Positions 1 to 6,925 of a stretch of 8,099 nucleotides of DNA are shown piece after piece (the stretch's first letter is position 1; every line of letters starts with the position of its first letter). The position numbers and the translations under genes are program-made. The stretch lies in NCBI GenBank assembly GCA_027073945.1, contig JALTEL010000302.1, positions 1 through 8,099 on the forward strand, in the 5' to 3' direction. The notes beneath the pieces are model-generated. The model was not told the DNA's origin and did no database searches. It was given only the letters and a program-made list of their open reading frames with translations. The stretch comes from Caldifarciminota bacterium. Its GTDB lineage: Bacteria; WOR-3; Hydrothermia; UBA1063; CAJXJZ01.

Positions 1-868
1 GTTTCTCGGCCCGTGTGAGGTAATCCAGAGCCCTATCGTACTCCTCCTCGGTGAGATAGGTGTCCCCTATGCCCTTGACCTCCATCGCTATGCCCTCCAT
101 GAGGCCGATGGTTTCAAAGAGTTTCAGGGCTCTTTCGTAGTACTTCCTTGCGTTCTCCCCGTCCCTCAGCTGCCAGTAAGCATTGGCTATGCCGTGGTAC
201 ATGTTCCCTTCCACCTCCGGATTCCCCGCCTTTTTCGCCAGTTCCGCCGCATTCTCCCAGAGTTCTATGGCTCCCGCGATGTCGCCATCCCTCCAGCGTA
301 TTGAGTAGGCCAGTATGTTCAGGGCCCTGGAGTGCTCGGCAAAGGCGTCCGCTGCCTCCGCAACCTCTGAGGCCTTTCGGGAGAACTCGATTGCGCTGTC
401 CAGCCTGTCCATGTAGAGGTCGGCCTTGGCCACATCCCCGAGGAAATGAGCCACAGCCGCTCCGTTCTCCGCATAATCGCCGTCCGGGTAGCCTGCCAGT
501 TCAAGGGATTCAAGGGCGAGTTCTCTGGCCTCCTCGAATTTCGGAAGTGAAAAGAGGTATTTTGTCTTCCTCTGCAGGAGAGCAAGACGATCCGGCAGAC
601 CGGAGGCCATACCCTCCGCCTCGCTTATGGCGGTTCCGGCCTCATCGTGCTCCTCCAGCGAGATATAGACATCAATGAGTTCCAGATAGATTTCAAGGAG
701 TTCGTGGCCCGCCCCGTAGCTCTGCTCCACAGCGGCCTTGAGCATGAGATAAATCTCCTTGGCCTTGTCGTAGGCAAACTCCTTTTTTGCCTCCACGGCC
801 TCCACCGTGAGTTTTCTGATGAGTCTGTCGCTCTCCGACTGGCCGGAAAAATTGCTGTCGTTCTCCAT
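1..868 (-). CDS. TPR-repeat protein, 3' end beyond the window
   Basis: I translated this partial gene by hand. The start is the ATG at 868-866 and 289 codons stay open to the left edge, so the stop lies outside. The protein is almost all alpha-helical, with degenerate 34-residue tetratricopeptide-type repeats from about residue 17 to the edge. The clearest units are around residues 218-252 (GNMYHGIANAYWQL...ARKYYERALKLFE) and 258-289 (GIGDTYL...YDRALDYLTRAE), which have the usual small and aromatic spacing. TPR arrays are protein-interaction scaffolds, and no catalytic domain is visible, so no specific role can be given. The gene is GC-rich with GCC/CTC/GAG codons, unlike the AT-rich cassette beside it, and looks resident to the chromosome. 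A TATA-like box sits 25 nt before the ATG, so the mRNA is probably leaderless. It lies on the same strand as the cassette operon and 108 nt downstream of it. Confidence 0.88.
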   Translation of the reverse strand, partial: MENDSNFSGQSESDRLIRKLTVEAVEAKKEFAYDKAKEIYLMLKAAVEQSYGAGHELLEIYLELIDVYISLEEHDEAGTAISEAEGMASGLPDRLALLQRKTKYLFSLPKFEEARELALESLELAGYPDGDYAENGAAVAHFLGDVAKADLYMDRLDSAIEFSRKASEVAEAADAFAEHSRALNILAYSIRWRDGDIAGAIELWENAAELAKKAGNPEVEGNMYHGIANAYWQLRDGENARKYYERALKLFETIGLMEGIAMEVKGIGDTYLTEEEYDRALDYLTRAEK

Positions 869-888
869 CGGGGGGTGTAAGGGGTGTG

Positions 889-898
889 AATATTTATG
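889..898 (-). promoter_or_regulatory. TATA box of the TPR gene
   Basis: Read on the minus strand this is CATAAATATT, an archaeal TATA-like box. Its centre is about 25 nt upstream of the ATG at 868, which places the predicted transcription start at or next to the start codon. No Shine-Dalgarno sequence precedes that ATG, which agrees with a leaderless transcript. The call rests on sequence and spacing only. Confidence 0.55.
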
Positions 899-940
899 TT
901 TTGGCGTGAACGAGGGATTGAAATTGTCAACAAAGTCTGC

Positions 941-954
941 AAAGGCTTAAATCC
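941..954 (+). promoter_or_regulatory. orphan plus-strand BRE/TATA-like element
   Basis: The plus strand reads AAAGGCTTAAATCC: a purine-rich stretch followed by CTTAAAT, which resembles an archaeal BRE plus TATA box. Transcription would start near 970-975. It would then run antisense into the 3' end of the SLOG-kinase gene, and no plus-strand gene follows until 7003. It may be the old promoter of a resident plus-strand gene separated from it by the cassette, or a chance match. Confidence 0.25.
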
Positions 955-976
955 ATCGGTGATAGATATGAGGTGT

Positions 977-2059
977 TTATATCTTATAGACTCTCTCTCC
1001 TGTTTCTAGAAAATGCTTGAGTTTTTTGAAGTTGTACATTGTTTCTTTTTTGAAGGCGTCTTCTAATTGCATTTTATTGTCGTATCTTTCACATAAATAG
1101 AAATCTATCAGTGATATTCTTTTGTAATCTGGAGAGATTAAAATGTTCTCTGGTTTCAAATCTGTGTGTACGCATGATTTATCTTTTAGATAAAAAATAG
1201 TCTCTTCGATTTGAGCAATAATATTCTGTATATCTTCTTTCTGAAGATTATCATATTCAATTTTTAAATTTTTTCCAAGATATGGGCTAATATGATACGG
1301 TACTTCTTCTTTTATATGGCCGTAGTTTAAAACCTTCGGGATGTTTGGGTAATCCAATGAAAGCAGTATTTTGATTTCATTTTCAAACCTTTTTTTGTCC
1401 ACATCATAAATAAAGTCATGAAACTTGAGCACAAAGAGCTTTCTGTCTTTTTCTACTAGATATACATAGCGATTTTGATGCTTTGAGAGAATGCTTTTTA
1501 CGATATATCCGTCTATTTGGTCCCCTTCTTTAATCGGTGGAGCTTTTGAATAGAACAGTCCATGAATCTCTCTGATTACTGAATATACATCAGTAACTCT
1601 CTGTACAAAATCGGATCTACGATTATCAATTTTAGTACCTGCAAGTTTGGATGACCATCCCTCCCCAATATCAAAAGCTATTATCGGCTTTCCAATTTGC
1701 CAAGCGTATGCAATCTCACTAAGTGTTCCTGCCCCACCTCCTACTGCAACTATAACATCCGATGAAGCTATAATTATCTGATTTCTAGCATAGGACATAC
1801 CTGTAGAAATCGGCACGTCTACAATTTTATTTACATCTGACTTGTTCATTGTCGGAGAAATACCAATAATGTCTCCTTCAACATATTTTTCAGAAGATTT
1901 TCCTCCTGCGCTTACTGCATGCATCACGCCCCCCATACCTCCATTTATTATTCTGAATCCGTTGTCTACGAGAGTTTTTCCAAGTTCAAAAGCTATCTCT
2001 TCCATTTTTTTACTGCTTGTCGCATTATTAGAACCAACGACTCCTATGTGTTTCTTCAT
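977..2059 (-). CDS. SLOG (LOG/TIGR00725-like) domain fused to a eukaryote-like protein kinase domain
   Basis: This 360-residue two-domain protein is the last gene of the operon. Residues 1 to about 165 are a Rossmann-like SLOG domain of the LOG/TIGR00725 type: an N-terminal GVVGS strand-loop, a glycine-rich GGMGGVMHAVSAGG at 40-53, and the family motif GGGAGTLSEIAYAW at 107-120 with E115. LOG enzymes cleave nucleoside monophosphates, and related SLOG domains are proposed sensors of nucleotide-derived ligands. Residues about 178-360 are a small kinase: K212 (FVLKF), a helix-C Glu (E226 or E228), HTDLKPEN at 298-305 with D300, K302 and N305, and DFY at 319-321 in place of DFG. HTD replaces HRD, the glycine-rich loop is poor, and only about 40 residues follow DFY, so the C-lobe is much shorter than in standard kinases. 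The start overlaps the methyltransferase stop as ATGA, and AGGTGAT precedes it. The domain calls are firm; the substrate (protein, sugar or small molecule) is unknown. Confidence 0.85.
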   Translation of the reverse strand: MKKHIGVVGSNNATSSKKMEEIAFELGKTLVDNGFRIINGGMGGVMHAVSAGGKSSEKYVEGDIIGISPTMNKSDVNKIVDVPISTGMSYARNQIIIASSDVIVAVGGGAGTLSEIAYAWQIGKPIIAFDIGEGWSSKLAGTKIDNRRSDFVQRVTDVYSVIREIHGLFYSKAPPIKEGDQIDGYIVKSILSKHQNRYVYLVEKDRKLFVLKFHDFIYDVDKKRFENEIKILLSLDYPNIPKVLNYGHIKEEVPYHISPYLGKNLKIEYDNLQKEDIQNIIAQIEETIFYLKDKSCVHTDLKPENILISPDYKRISLIDFYLCERYDNKMQLEDAFKKETMYNFKKLKHFLETGERVYKI

Positions 2060-2697
2060 TCTATCACCTTTTTAAGTTTAAACACTAAAAAGTCGGATGA
2101 ACCGTATTCGTCCGTCTTTGTTTGCTCTATATTATCTATAGAAAAACCATTGGATAAAAATAGATTCTCATAATAACCCATAGGGCGGTGAAAATCCTTG
2201 CGCGTATTTCCAGTTGACTTCATTTTTTTGTGGTAAGCGAAGTGATTACTGTACGAAACATCTGGTGGTATTTCTCTTAACTGTATCTGACTCTCTTTTT
2301 TGAATACTGAAAGAGGGTTGCAGATTGAAACTACAGCAAAGCCACCATTTTTCAGAAGAAAATGTAAATCCTTTACAACATCATCCACCATTTTCTCTTT
2401 AGAAATTGAGCATAGAACAAGGGAGCAATTTACCACGTCCCATGAATTCCCCATCTCTTTACGTAATCTTAGAAAATCTTTTCTGTATAGAAAATCTACA
2501 TCTCCTGCTCTTGCTTTTTGAAGTTGTTTTTCTATAGCTCTTTCATCCACATCATATGCGACAATATGTTTTCCAATAGAATTTATCTTCCATACCAAAT
2601 CAGTCTGCCCGCATCCGTAGTCAAATACATTGTTCCCTGGGCATGTAGTTATTGTATCAATAACTATCTGGTCAATAACATCGTTGCTTGAGATCAT
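2056..2697 (-). CDS. class I SAM-dependent methyltransferase
   Basis: This 213-residue protein has a Rossmann-fold methyltransferase core. Motif I is VFDYGCG at 24-30. An acidic residue ends strand 2 (VAYDVD, D49 or D51) and would bind the SAM ribose. A motif IV-like strand, WDVVNCSLVLCSI, lies at 86-98, followed by the LLKNGGFAVVSICNP segment at 114-128 that is typical of the Methyltransf_11/25 group. The C-terminal part (YYENLFLSNGFSIDNIEQ, about 175-192) also fits small-molecule O-methyltransferases. The gene starts within the glycosyltransferase stop (ATGA) and ends in an ATGA overlap with the SLOG-kinase, so translation is probably coupled. A G-rich run (GTGGGGG) precedes the start and is a modest ribosome-binding site. 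From its neighbours it could methylate a sugar hydroxyl or a uronate carboxyl. The acceptor cannot be read from the sequence. Confidence 0.87.
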   Translation of the reverse strand: MISSNDVIDQIVIDTITTCPGNNVFDYGCGQTDLVWKINSIGKHIVAYDVDERAIEKQLQKARAGDVDFLYRKDFLRLRKEMGNSWDVVNCSLVLCSISKEKMVDDVVKDLHFLLKNGGFAVVSICNPLSVFKKESQIQLREIPPDVSYSNHFAYHKKMKSTGNTRKDFHRPMGYYENLFLSNGFSIDNIEQTKTDEYGSSDFLVFKLKKVIE

Positions 2698-4775
2698 TCA
2701 AGAACCCCCACTCCATTTTTTCTGATGTATGAGAAAAACTCATCAATAGCAGACCGATCTATGTTTTCAATGGAACTTATCAAATGCTCCAGTGATTCTT
2801 GTGAAAATAGTTCTTGTATATATTTCAAAGACTCCCTGTCTTCAGCAGTTATATCCAACATTTCAATCATGCTTATCAACCCTCTAATCCTGTAAAATGT
2901 TATTTTGTAATCGACAAGATATTTTTTTATTTTCTGGAAAAAGAACTCCTTAAAATCTGTCCCAGTTCTAAAATATTCCACTAGTGCTCTAGATGATGCA
3001 CGCCCAACAGTGTCTGATAAAAATGCTTGTCCAGAGAGTAAAATGCTCTCTGTTTTTCTCTCATGTAAAACGGGGATATTTACTTGACCAATTTTTTGGT
3101 TGAAAAGATACTTGCAGACAATTTCCCAGACCGTGTCTGCTCTTCTGCACATTTTTCCATTTAAAACCGGAGATACGTTGAATAAGAATGAGAGCGCATT
3201 GGGATTAAAAATAAATGTATTTCCCCCTCTTGTTAGTAATCCGTCAATCTTTGAATTCTCGGGATCAAAAATTACTGGCCGAGACATGGTTTTTCCATAG
3301 AGTAAAGATGAAAGAGGCATCTTGCTCTCCTTCCATACTGGCATCTCAAGATGATTCGTATGTCTTTCGCTATAATCATAGTAGTAGTCCGGCATATTGA
3401 AAATAAAATCTATTTTAAAACCATCCAATTTGCGGATATGATTATAATAGTAATCTATTAAGTTCGTTCTTATCATAGAAAAAGCAGGTATTGGTGGGTC
3501 GCCAGTAATTATTCCGATGCCAACATCAAGATTCTGCTTTAAAGCATCTTGAACCCCCTGGACTATTTTTTTTGCATCCAATTTTCTTTCTGTTCCATTT
3601 CCATCCAAATAACTTAGTCTTATGTCATCATCGAGCAACCACACTATGGGCTTTTCATCATAATCATCTAAAAGGTGAGATAGATATATGTGCAATTTCT
3701 GCCGTGCGGGGCCAATTCCGGAAGAATGAAAAATTTTAGGGACCTCTATGCTTGCTTCATTAATCAATTCCATATCTATTTCCCCACAAGAATGTAAGAA
3801 AAACTCCTTATCTTCTCTTTTATGGAGTATTATTACCTTCTCTACTTTCAATCCCTCTCTTATTAATCGTGCAAGGTCACATAACAAATTAGCTAGCTGT
3901 TTTGGCTTATCAGAGATTATACCTACAAGTATCCGTGGCATAGATAGATTTTTTGATGCCCCTATCATGGCTTTCAAAGATTTATAGTTGCTCTTTTTTT
4001 CTGTACCTTTTTCTGCATCTATTTCAATTCCAAAAAGAGCTTTCGATCTTTGCATAAAATCTCTTATTTCCTCTTCAGTCATAATTGGACCATATTTATG
4101 GTAAAAATACTCCAAGCCTTCTTTTTTCCTTGGTGAAGATGCTGTAGATAGTCTATCTGTACTAAGAGCATAATGAAAAACAAGATGCTTTCTTAGAAAA
4201 CCTATGTCTGTGCAGGGCAGGGAGGCTAACCTGAAGCAAATATCTCTATCAGTTGTGCTAACAAACATTTCATCGAAGCCTCCAGCTTTCAGGAAAAGGT
4301 CCAGACGGACGAAGAGATTAGACCCTTGAATATTTGGATTTGTTGTTAAGAATGTCCTAGCCTCTATTTCTGATGGAATTTCTAATTTGATTCCATCTCT
4401 ATGTTCATTATCATACCTTGTTATTCCACTTATTATCCAGTTTTTCCCGGTCTTCGCAACTGCAAGACAGGACTCTAAGTACTCTTTATCCCATTCATCA
4501 TCGTCATCGAGTATTGCAACAAATGTCTCCTCAGGTACATACTCTTTTGCTATGATATGATGGATCGCAGTATTTACGGCCCCGGAAAGGTTCCTTGTTC
4601 TTTCATTCTTTAGTAGGGTGATGTTTTTCTCACATTCTGGGGGCTTTTCGTCAAATACTACAACAATCTCTTCTGGGGGCTGGGTCTGTTTAAATACAGA
4701 AGATATTGCTCTGTTTAAGCTTTCTCTTCCAAGAGTTGGTACGATTGCAATTACAAATTGGGGGTTAGTATCCAT
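2694..4775 (-). CDS. large protein with two GT-A (family 2-like) glycosyltransferase domains
   Basis: I chose the ATG at 4775 (693 residues) because GAGGG lies 6 nt before it. The longer form from 4796 adds seven residues and lacks a ribosome-binding site. Residues about 6-250 form a typical GT2 domain: an IVPTLGR strand, the cluster AILDDDDEWD with DDDD at 90-93 for metal and nucleotide-sugar binding, and GGFDE...TTDRDICFRL (about 165-183), which carries the catalytic-side acidic residue. Residues about 280-575 form a second, more divergent GT-A-like domain: MPRILVGIISDK, WLLDDDIRLSYLD with DDD at 382-384, RRADTVWE near 544-551, and VLHER near 570, where such enzymes often place a metal-ligand His. 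The last 110 residues are helical and unassigned. No membrane helix is evident. Adjacent glycosyltransferase domains often build a disaccharide repeat or add two sugars in turn; donors and acceptor here are unknown. The 11-nt overlap with the dehydrogenase supports one operon. Confidence 0.85.
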   Translation of the reverse strand: MDTNPQFVIAIVPTLGRESLNRAISSVFKQTQPPEEIVVVFDEKPPECEKNITLLKNERTRNLSGAVNTAIHHIIAKEYVPEETFVAILDDDDEWDKEYLESCLAVAKTGKNWIISGITRYDNEHRDGIKLEIPSEIEARTFLTTNPNIQGSNLFVRLDLFLKAGGFDEMFVSTTDRDICFRLASLPCTDIGFLRKHLVFHYALSTDRLSTASSPRKKEGLEYFYHKYGPIMTEEEIRDFMQRSKALFGIEIDAEKGTEKKSNYKSLKAMIGASKNLSMPRILVGIISDKPKQLANLLCDLARLIREGLKVEKVIILHKREDKEFFLHSCGEIDMELINEASIEVPKIFHSSGIGPARQKLHIYLSHLLDDYDEKPIVWLLDDDIRLSYLDGNGTERKLDAKKIVQGVQDALKQNLDVGIGIITGDPPIPAFSMIRTNLIDYYYNHIRKLDGFKIDFIFNMPDYYYDYSERHTNHLEMPVWKESKMPLSSLLYGKTMSRPVIFDPENSKIDGLLTRGGNTFIFNPNALSFLFNVSPVLNGKMCRRADTVWEIVCKYLFNQKIGQVNIPVLHERKTESILLSGQAFLSDTVGRASSRALVEYFRTGTDFKEFFFQKIKKYLVDYKITFYRIRGLISMIEMLDITAEDRESLKYIQELFSQESLEHLISSIENIDRSAIDEFFSYIRKNGVGVLE

Positions 4776-5538
4776 ATTTTTCCCTCGCTTTTTCATTTAC
4801 TTTTTCCGCAGCAGTAAGAAGAACAGCTGATGAGCCCGCAGAACTTACAAGCTCCTTAGTATCTTTCGGAACACATTTTCCAGAGTAAGGCCCAAGTCCG
4901 GGTCTTAAATGTTCTTTACTAACCACTCTTCTGTCTGCCCAGATTACACTCATGACTTTTTCAGGATTCGCCCCAAATTTGGCAGATATTTCCTCTATTT
5001 CATTAGTAAAACTGACTTTTACCGCTATGTATGCATTGTGTGCAAGCTTTCCAATCTCTGCCTCTGTGTGAGAGAGATGTAATATATTTGCATTTTCCAC
5101 CCAATAAAAAATTTCTTTTACTTTTTCTACATACGTATCGTTTCCACTAAAAATAAGACGATCTGGGCATACAAACCATGTAAACGCGCTTCTCTCCCGT
5201 AGGAACTCTGGCATATAAACAAGTTTTAAGTCTGGATATAACCTTTCAAAATTTGACATACTGCCAATACCAAGGGTACTTTTAATTACAATTATCCCAT
5301 TATATTTGTCTTCGCTCAAACGGAGGAGTACATTATCTACTGCAGAGCAATCTAGATGGCCATCTGATCTTAATGGGGTGTTAACACAAACAAAAGAAAT
5401 ATCTGTTTTTAGGATATCTACCCAGTTGCCCCGACCGTCAATATCATAACCATAAACCTTGTAATAATAAGAAAGTCCATGGTACACTGCGCCACCAACA
5501 GCCCCTAGGCCAATCACTCCCAATTTTAATTTGTTCAT
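4765..5538 (-). CDS. short UDP-glucose/GDP-mannose dehydrogenase-family protein lacking the C-terminal domain
   Basis: This 257-residue protein contains the NAD-binding and central domains of nucleotide-sugar 6-dehydrogenases. It has GLGAVGG at 10-16 with an acidic strand-2 end (YDID, 31-34), FVCVNTP at 49-55, and PEFLRE at 110-115. KLAHNAYIAVKVSFTNEI at 164-181 contains the catalytic-type Lys164 and Asn168. GPYSGKCVPKD at 216-226 contains the nucleophilic Cys222 and Asp226. Family enzymes convert UDP-glucose (or a related NDP-hexose) to the uronate with two NAD+. They usually run to about 400-450 residues with a C-terminal nucleotide-binding domain, which is absent here: the frame ends in a clean TAA 35 residues after the Cys. 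The protein may work in minimal form, pair with a partner, or be impaired. AAGGAGG lies 7 nt before the ATG, which overlaps the upstream stop as ATGA. Confidence 0.85.
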   Translation of the reverse strand: MNKLKLGVIGLGAVGGAVYHGLSYYYKVYGYDIDGRGNWVDILKTDISFVCVNTPLRSDGHLDCSAVDNVLLRLSEDKYNGIIVIKSTLGIGSMSNFERLYPDLKLVYMPEFLRERSAFTWFVCPDRLIFSGNDTYVEKVKEIFYWVENANILHLSHTEAEIGKLAHNAYIAVKVSFTNEIEEISAKFGANPEKVMSVIWADRRVVSKEHLRPGLGPYSGKCVPKDTKELVSSAGSSAVLLTAAEKVNEKAREKYGY

Positions 5539-6170
5539 ACTTTTGCCTCCTTAATGGATGAATGAAGCGCCTTTAGTAAAAATACTATATTTGACATCAT
5601 TTCATCTGTTTTTCTTTTGCCAAGACATTTATATTTGTAAACGGATTTATTTCTCCTGATACCTATTTTTCCCATTAGTGAGAAGAAATCAGTTATATTT
5701 TTTTCCACACCCCCATCACTATCTGCATTATAAACAAAAAGCTGTTGTCCCTTTTTAAGATTCGGTAGTATGATCTCATCCTGCCATTTCCTCTTGAACT
5801 TAAACGCTCTTAACATGGCACGATATGGTAGCGGTGCCTCTTTTGTTGCTGTTAGCCGATAGGTGCAAAGTTCAGTGTTCGTCCTGTAATATTCTCCTTT
5901 TGAGCGTTTATACTCTTCTCTCACAACCATTAGGACTCTTGGATTATAATCATAATACTTCTCTCGTTCTTCTTGGGTAGATTTTTTTATCATGTTATGG
6001 AATACAGTGTGTTCAAGTTCGCTTTCAAATACCTTGAAAAGCATTGTATTTATCATTTCTTTATTTACTCTGCTTTCCTTGCCCAATATTTCATCTATAT
6101 ATTCAATCCTCTCTTTGTTGTTATCTCTTAATTTTTCAAATGTGGTTCCCAATAGTTCTTCTATTCTCAT
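5535..6170 (-). CDS. uncharacterised 211-residue protein
   Basis: I do not recognise the family. The gene is probably real: its ATG abuts the stop of the regulator gene with no gap, GGAGG lies 7 nt upstream, and its stop forms an ATGA overlap with the dehydrogenase. The protein is highly charged and soluble-looking. The N-terminal 75 residues are probably helical and rich in Glu, Lys and Arg. A Tyr/Arg-rich central part follows (about 72-110), then a basic stretch FKFKRKWQDE (123-132), a beta-like GQQLFVYNADSDGG (141-154) with clustered Asp, and a Lys/Arg/Tyr-rich RRNKSVYKYKCLGKRK (172-187). There is no signal peptide or membrane helix. The basic patches could bind nucleic acid, nucleotides or an anionic glycan, but this is inference. 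Its place between the regulator and the first enzyme would also suit a pathway partner or an accessory subunit of the shortened dehydrogenase. Confidence 0.75.
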   Translation of the reverse strand: MRIEELLGTTFEKLRDNNKERIEYIDEILGKESRVNKEMINTMLFKVFESELEHTVFHNMIKKSTQEEREKYYDYNPRVLMVVREEYKRSKGEYYRTNTELCTYRLTATKEAPLPYRAMLRAFKFKRKWQDEIILPNLKKGQQLFVYNADSDGGVEKNITDFFSLMGKIGIRRNKSVYKYKCLGKRKTDEMMSNIVFLLKALHSSIKEAKV

Positions 6171-6905
6171 TTAATCTCCTCCAAATACTTTTATTTCGAT
6201 GTATTCCATTTCTTCAACCGGAGTAGTAAAAGAATATGCTATACCAACACTAGTAATAGATATTCTTGCTTCACGTCCCATTCTGCGGAATTCCAAAAGG
6301 CCAGAATTTGCCATTTTATTTATCAATGTTGAAACAAAAGACAGTTTTCCTTTTCCTTTAATCTCAAAGAATTCCTTCTGTATTTCGGAAAGGGTGCATA
6401 CACCCCGTTTCTTTAAAATATCTAAAATAAGCCTCTCTTTGGGCGAAATGTTCCTATGTTTCCAGAAATTACTTATATTACCGGTTTCTTTATCTATTAA
6501 AAAAACCATGGTAACATTGGGAGAATCGAGAGAAGCTACATAAAGGGCTGTTTTCCAAGCTTGCAATCCATTTGACAAATTAACTACTGCATCATAGCCC
6601 TCTTTATAGAGCTCCTTAAAAAGGGATCTAAAAAGATAAACCAATTCATAGAACGTCATCCTTTTTTTAATTACAAACATCTCGTTTAATATCTTTTTTT
6701 CTTCTGGCATTTTTTCGTTTTCTTTTGAGAACGCACGCAACATCGCTTCTGCTTTATTGAAATATTTCTCACTTTCTTCGCTATTGGTCCTGTTCACTAG
6801 AACCATCAATTTTTTAGTTTCTGGAAATTCCTTTAATGCTAATTTTATCCACCTATCAACACCACCATACGGTGCCACTTGACACAGACTTCTTTGAGAG
6901 CTCAT
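6171..6905 (-). CDS. CARF-like domain plus winged-helix transcriptional regulator
   Basis: This is the first operon gene, 244 residues. Residues 1 to about 145 look like a CARF-type Rossmann domain. CQVAPYGGVDRWIKLALKEF (8-27) and the strand KLMVLVNR (32-39) are followed by the family-like signature VVNLSNGLQAWKTALYVAS (107-125), comparable to the N-(L/V)-(S/T)-G-G element of Csa3-type proteins, and then TMVFLID (132-138). Residues about 150-225 form a winged helix: ISPKERLILDILKKRG, LSEIQKEFF, LSFVSTLINKMANSGLLEFRR, then a beta wing (REARISITSVG). This matches the CARF-HTH plan of archaeal regulators such as Csa3 and the HFX_2341-type family. No CRISPR array or cas gene is present here. It probably binds a nucleotide-type ligand and controls this operon and the divergent sulfotransferase, with the palindrome at 6941-6952 as a candidate site. 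The ATG at 6905 has no ribosome-binding site but a TATA-like box 26 nt upstream, suggesting a leaderless mRNA. Confidence 0.75.
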   Translation of the reverse strand: MSSQRSLCQVAPYGGVDRWIKLALKEFPETKKLMVLVNRTNSEESEKYFNKAEAMLRAFSKENEKMPEEKKILNEMFVIKKRMTFYELVYLFRSLFKELYKEGYDAVVNLSNGLQAWKTALYVASLDSPNVTMVFLIDKETGNISNFWKHRNISPKERLILDILKKRGVCTLSEIQKEFFEIKGKGKLSFVSTLINKMANSGLLEFRRMGREARISITSVGIAYSFTTPVEEMEYIEIKVFGGD

Positions 6906-6925
6906 GAACCTACACTACATAACTA

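Noticed and set aside
148..678. 176-codon plus-strand open frame over the TPR gene
   Set aside because: It is low-complexity Pro/Arg/Ser-rich and antisense to the well-formed TPR repeats; a GC-rich shadow frame.
625..942. 105-codon minus-strand open frame overlapping the TPR start
   Set aside because: It is out of frame with the TPR protein, has Arg/Ser-rich composition and spans the TPR promoter; the TPR frame is far more protein-like.
977..2059. Calling the N-terminal domain a lysine decarboxylase or a cytokinin-forming LOG enzyme
   Set aside because: The motif is only family level and the TIGR00725-like subgroup has no settled activity; the older lysine decarboxylase label for this fold is a misannotation.
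6199..6543. 114-codon plus-strand open frame inside the CARF-HTH gene
   Set aside because: Antisense to the regulator, with no promoter, ribosome-binding site or recognisable domain.
6171..6905. Evidence of a CRISPR-Cas locus, suggested by the CARF-like regulator
   Set aside because: No repeat-spacer array, cas gene or CARF-effector nuclease is visible anywhere in the window.
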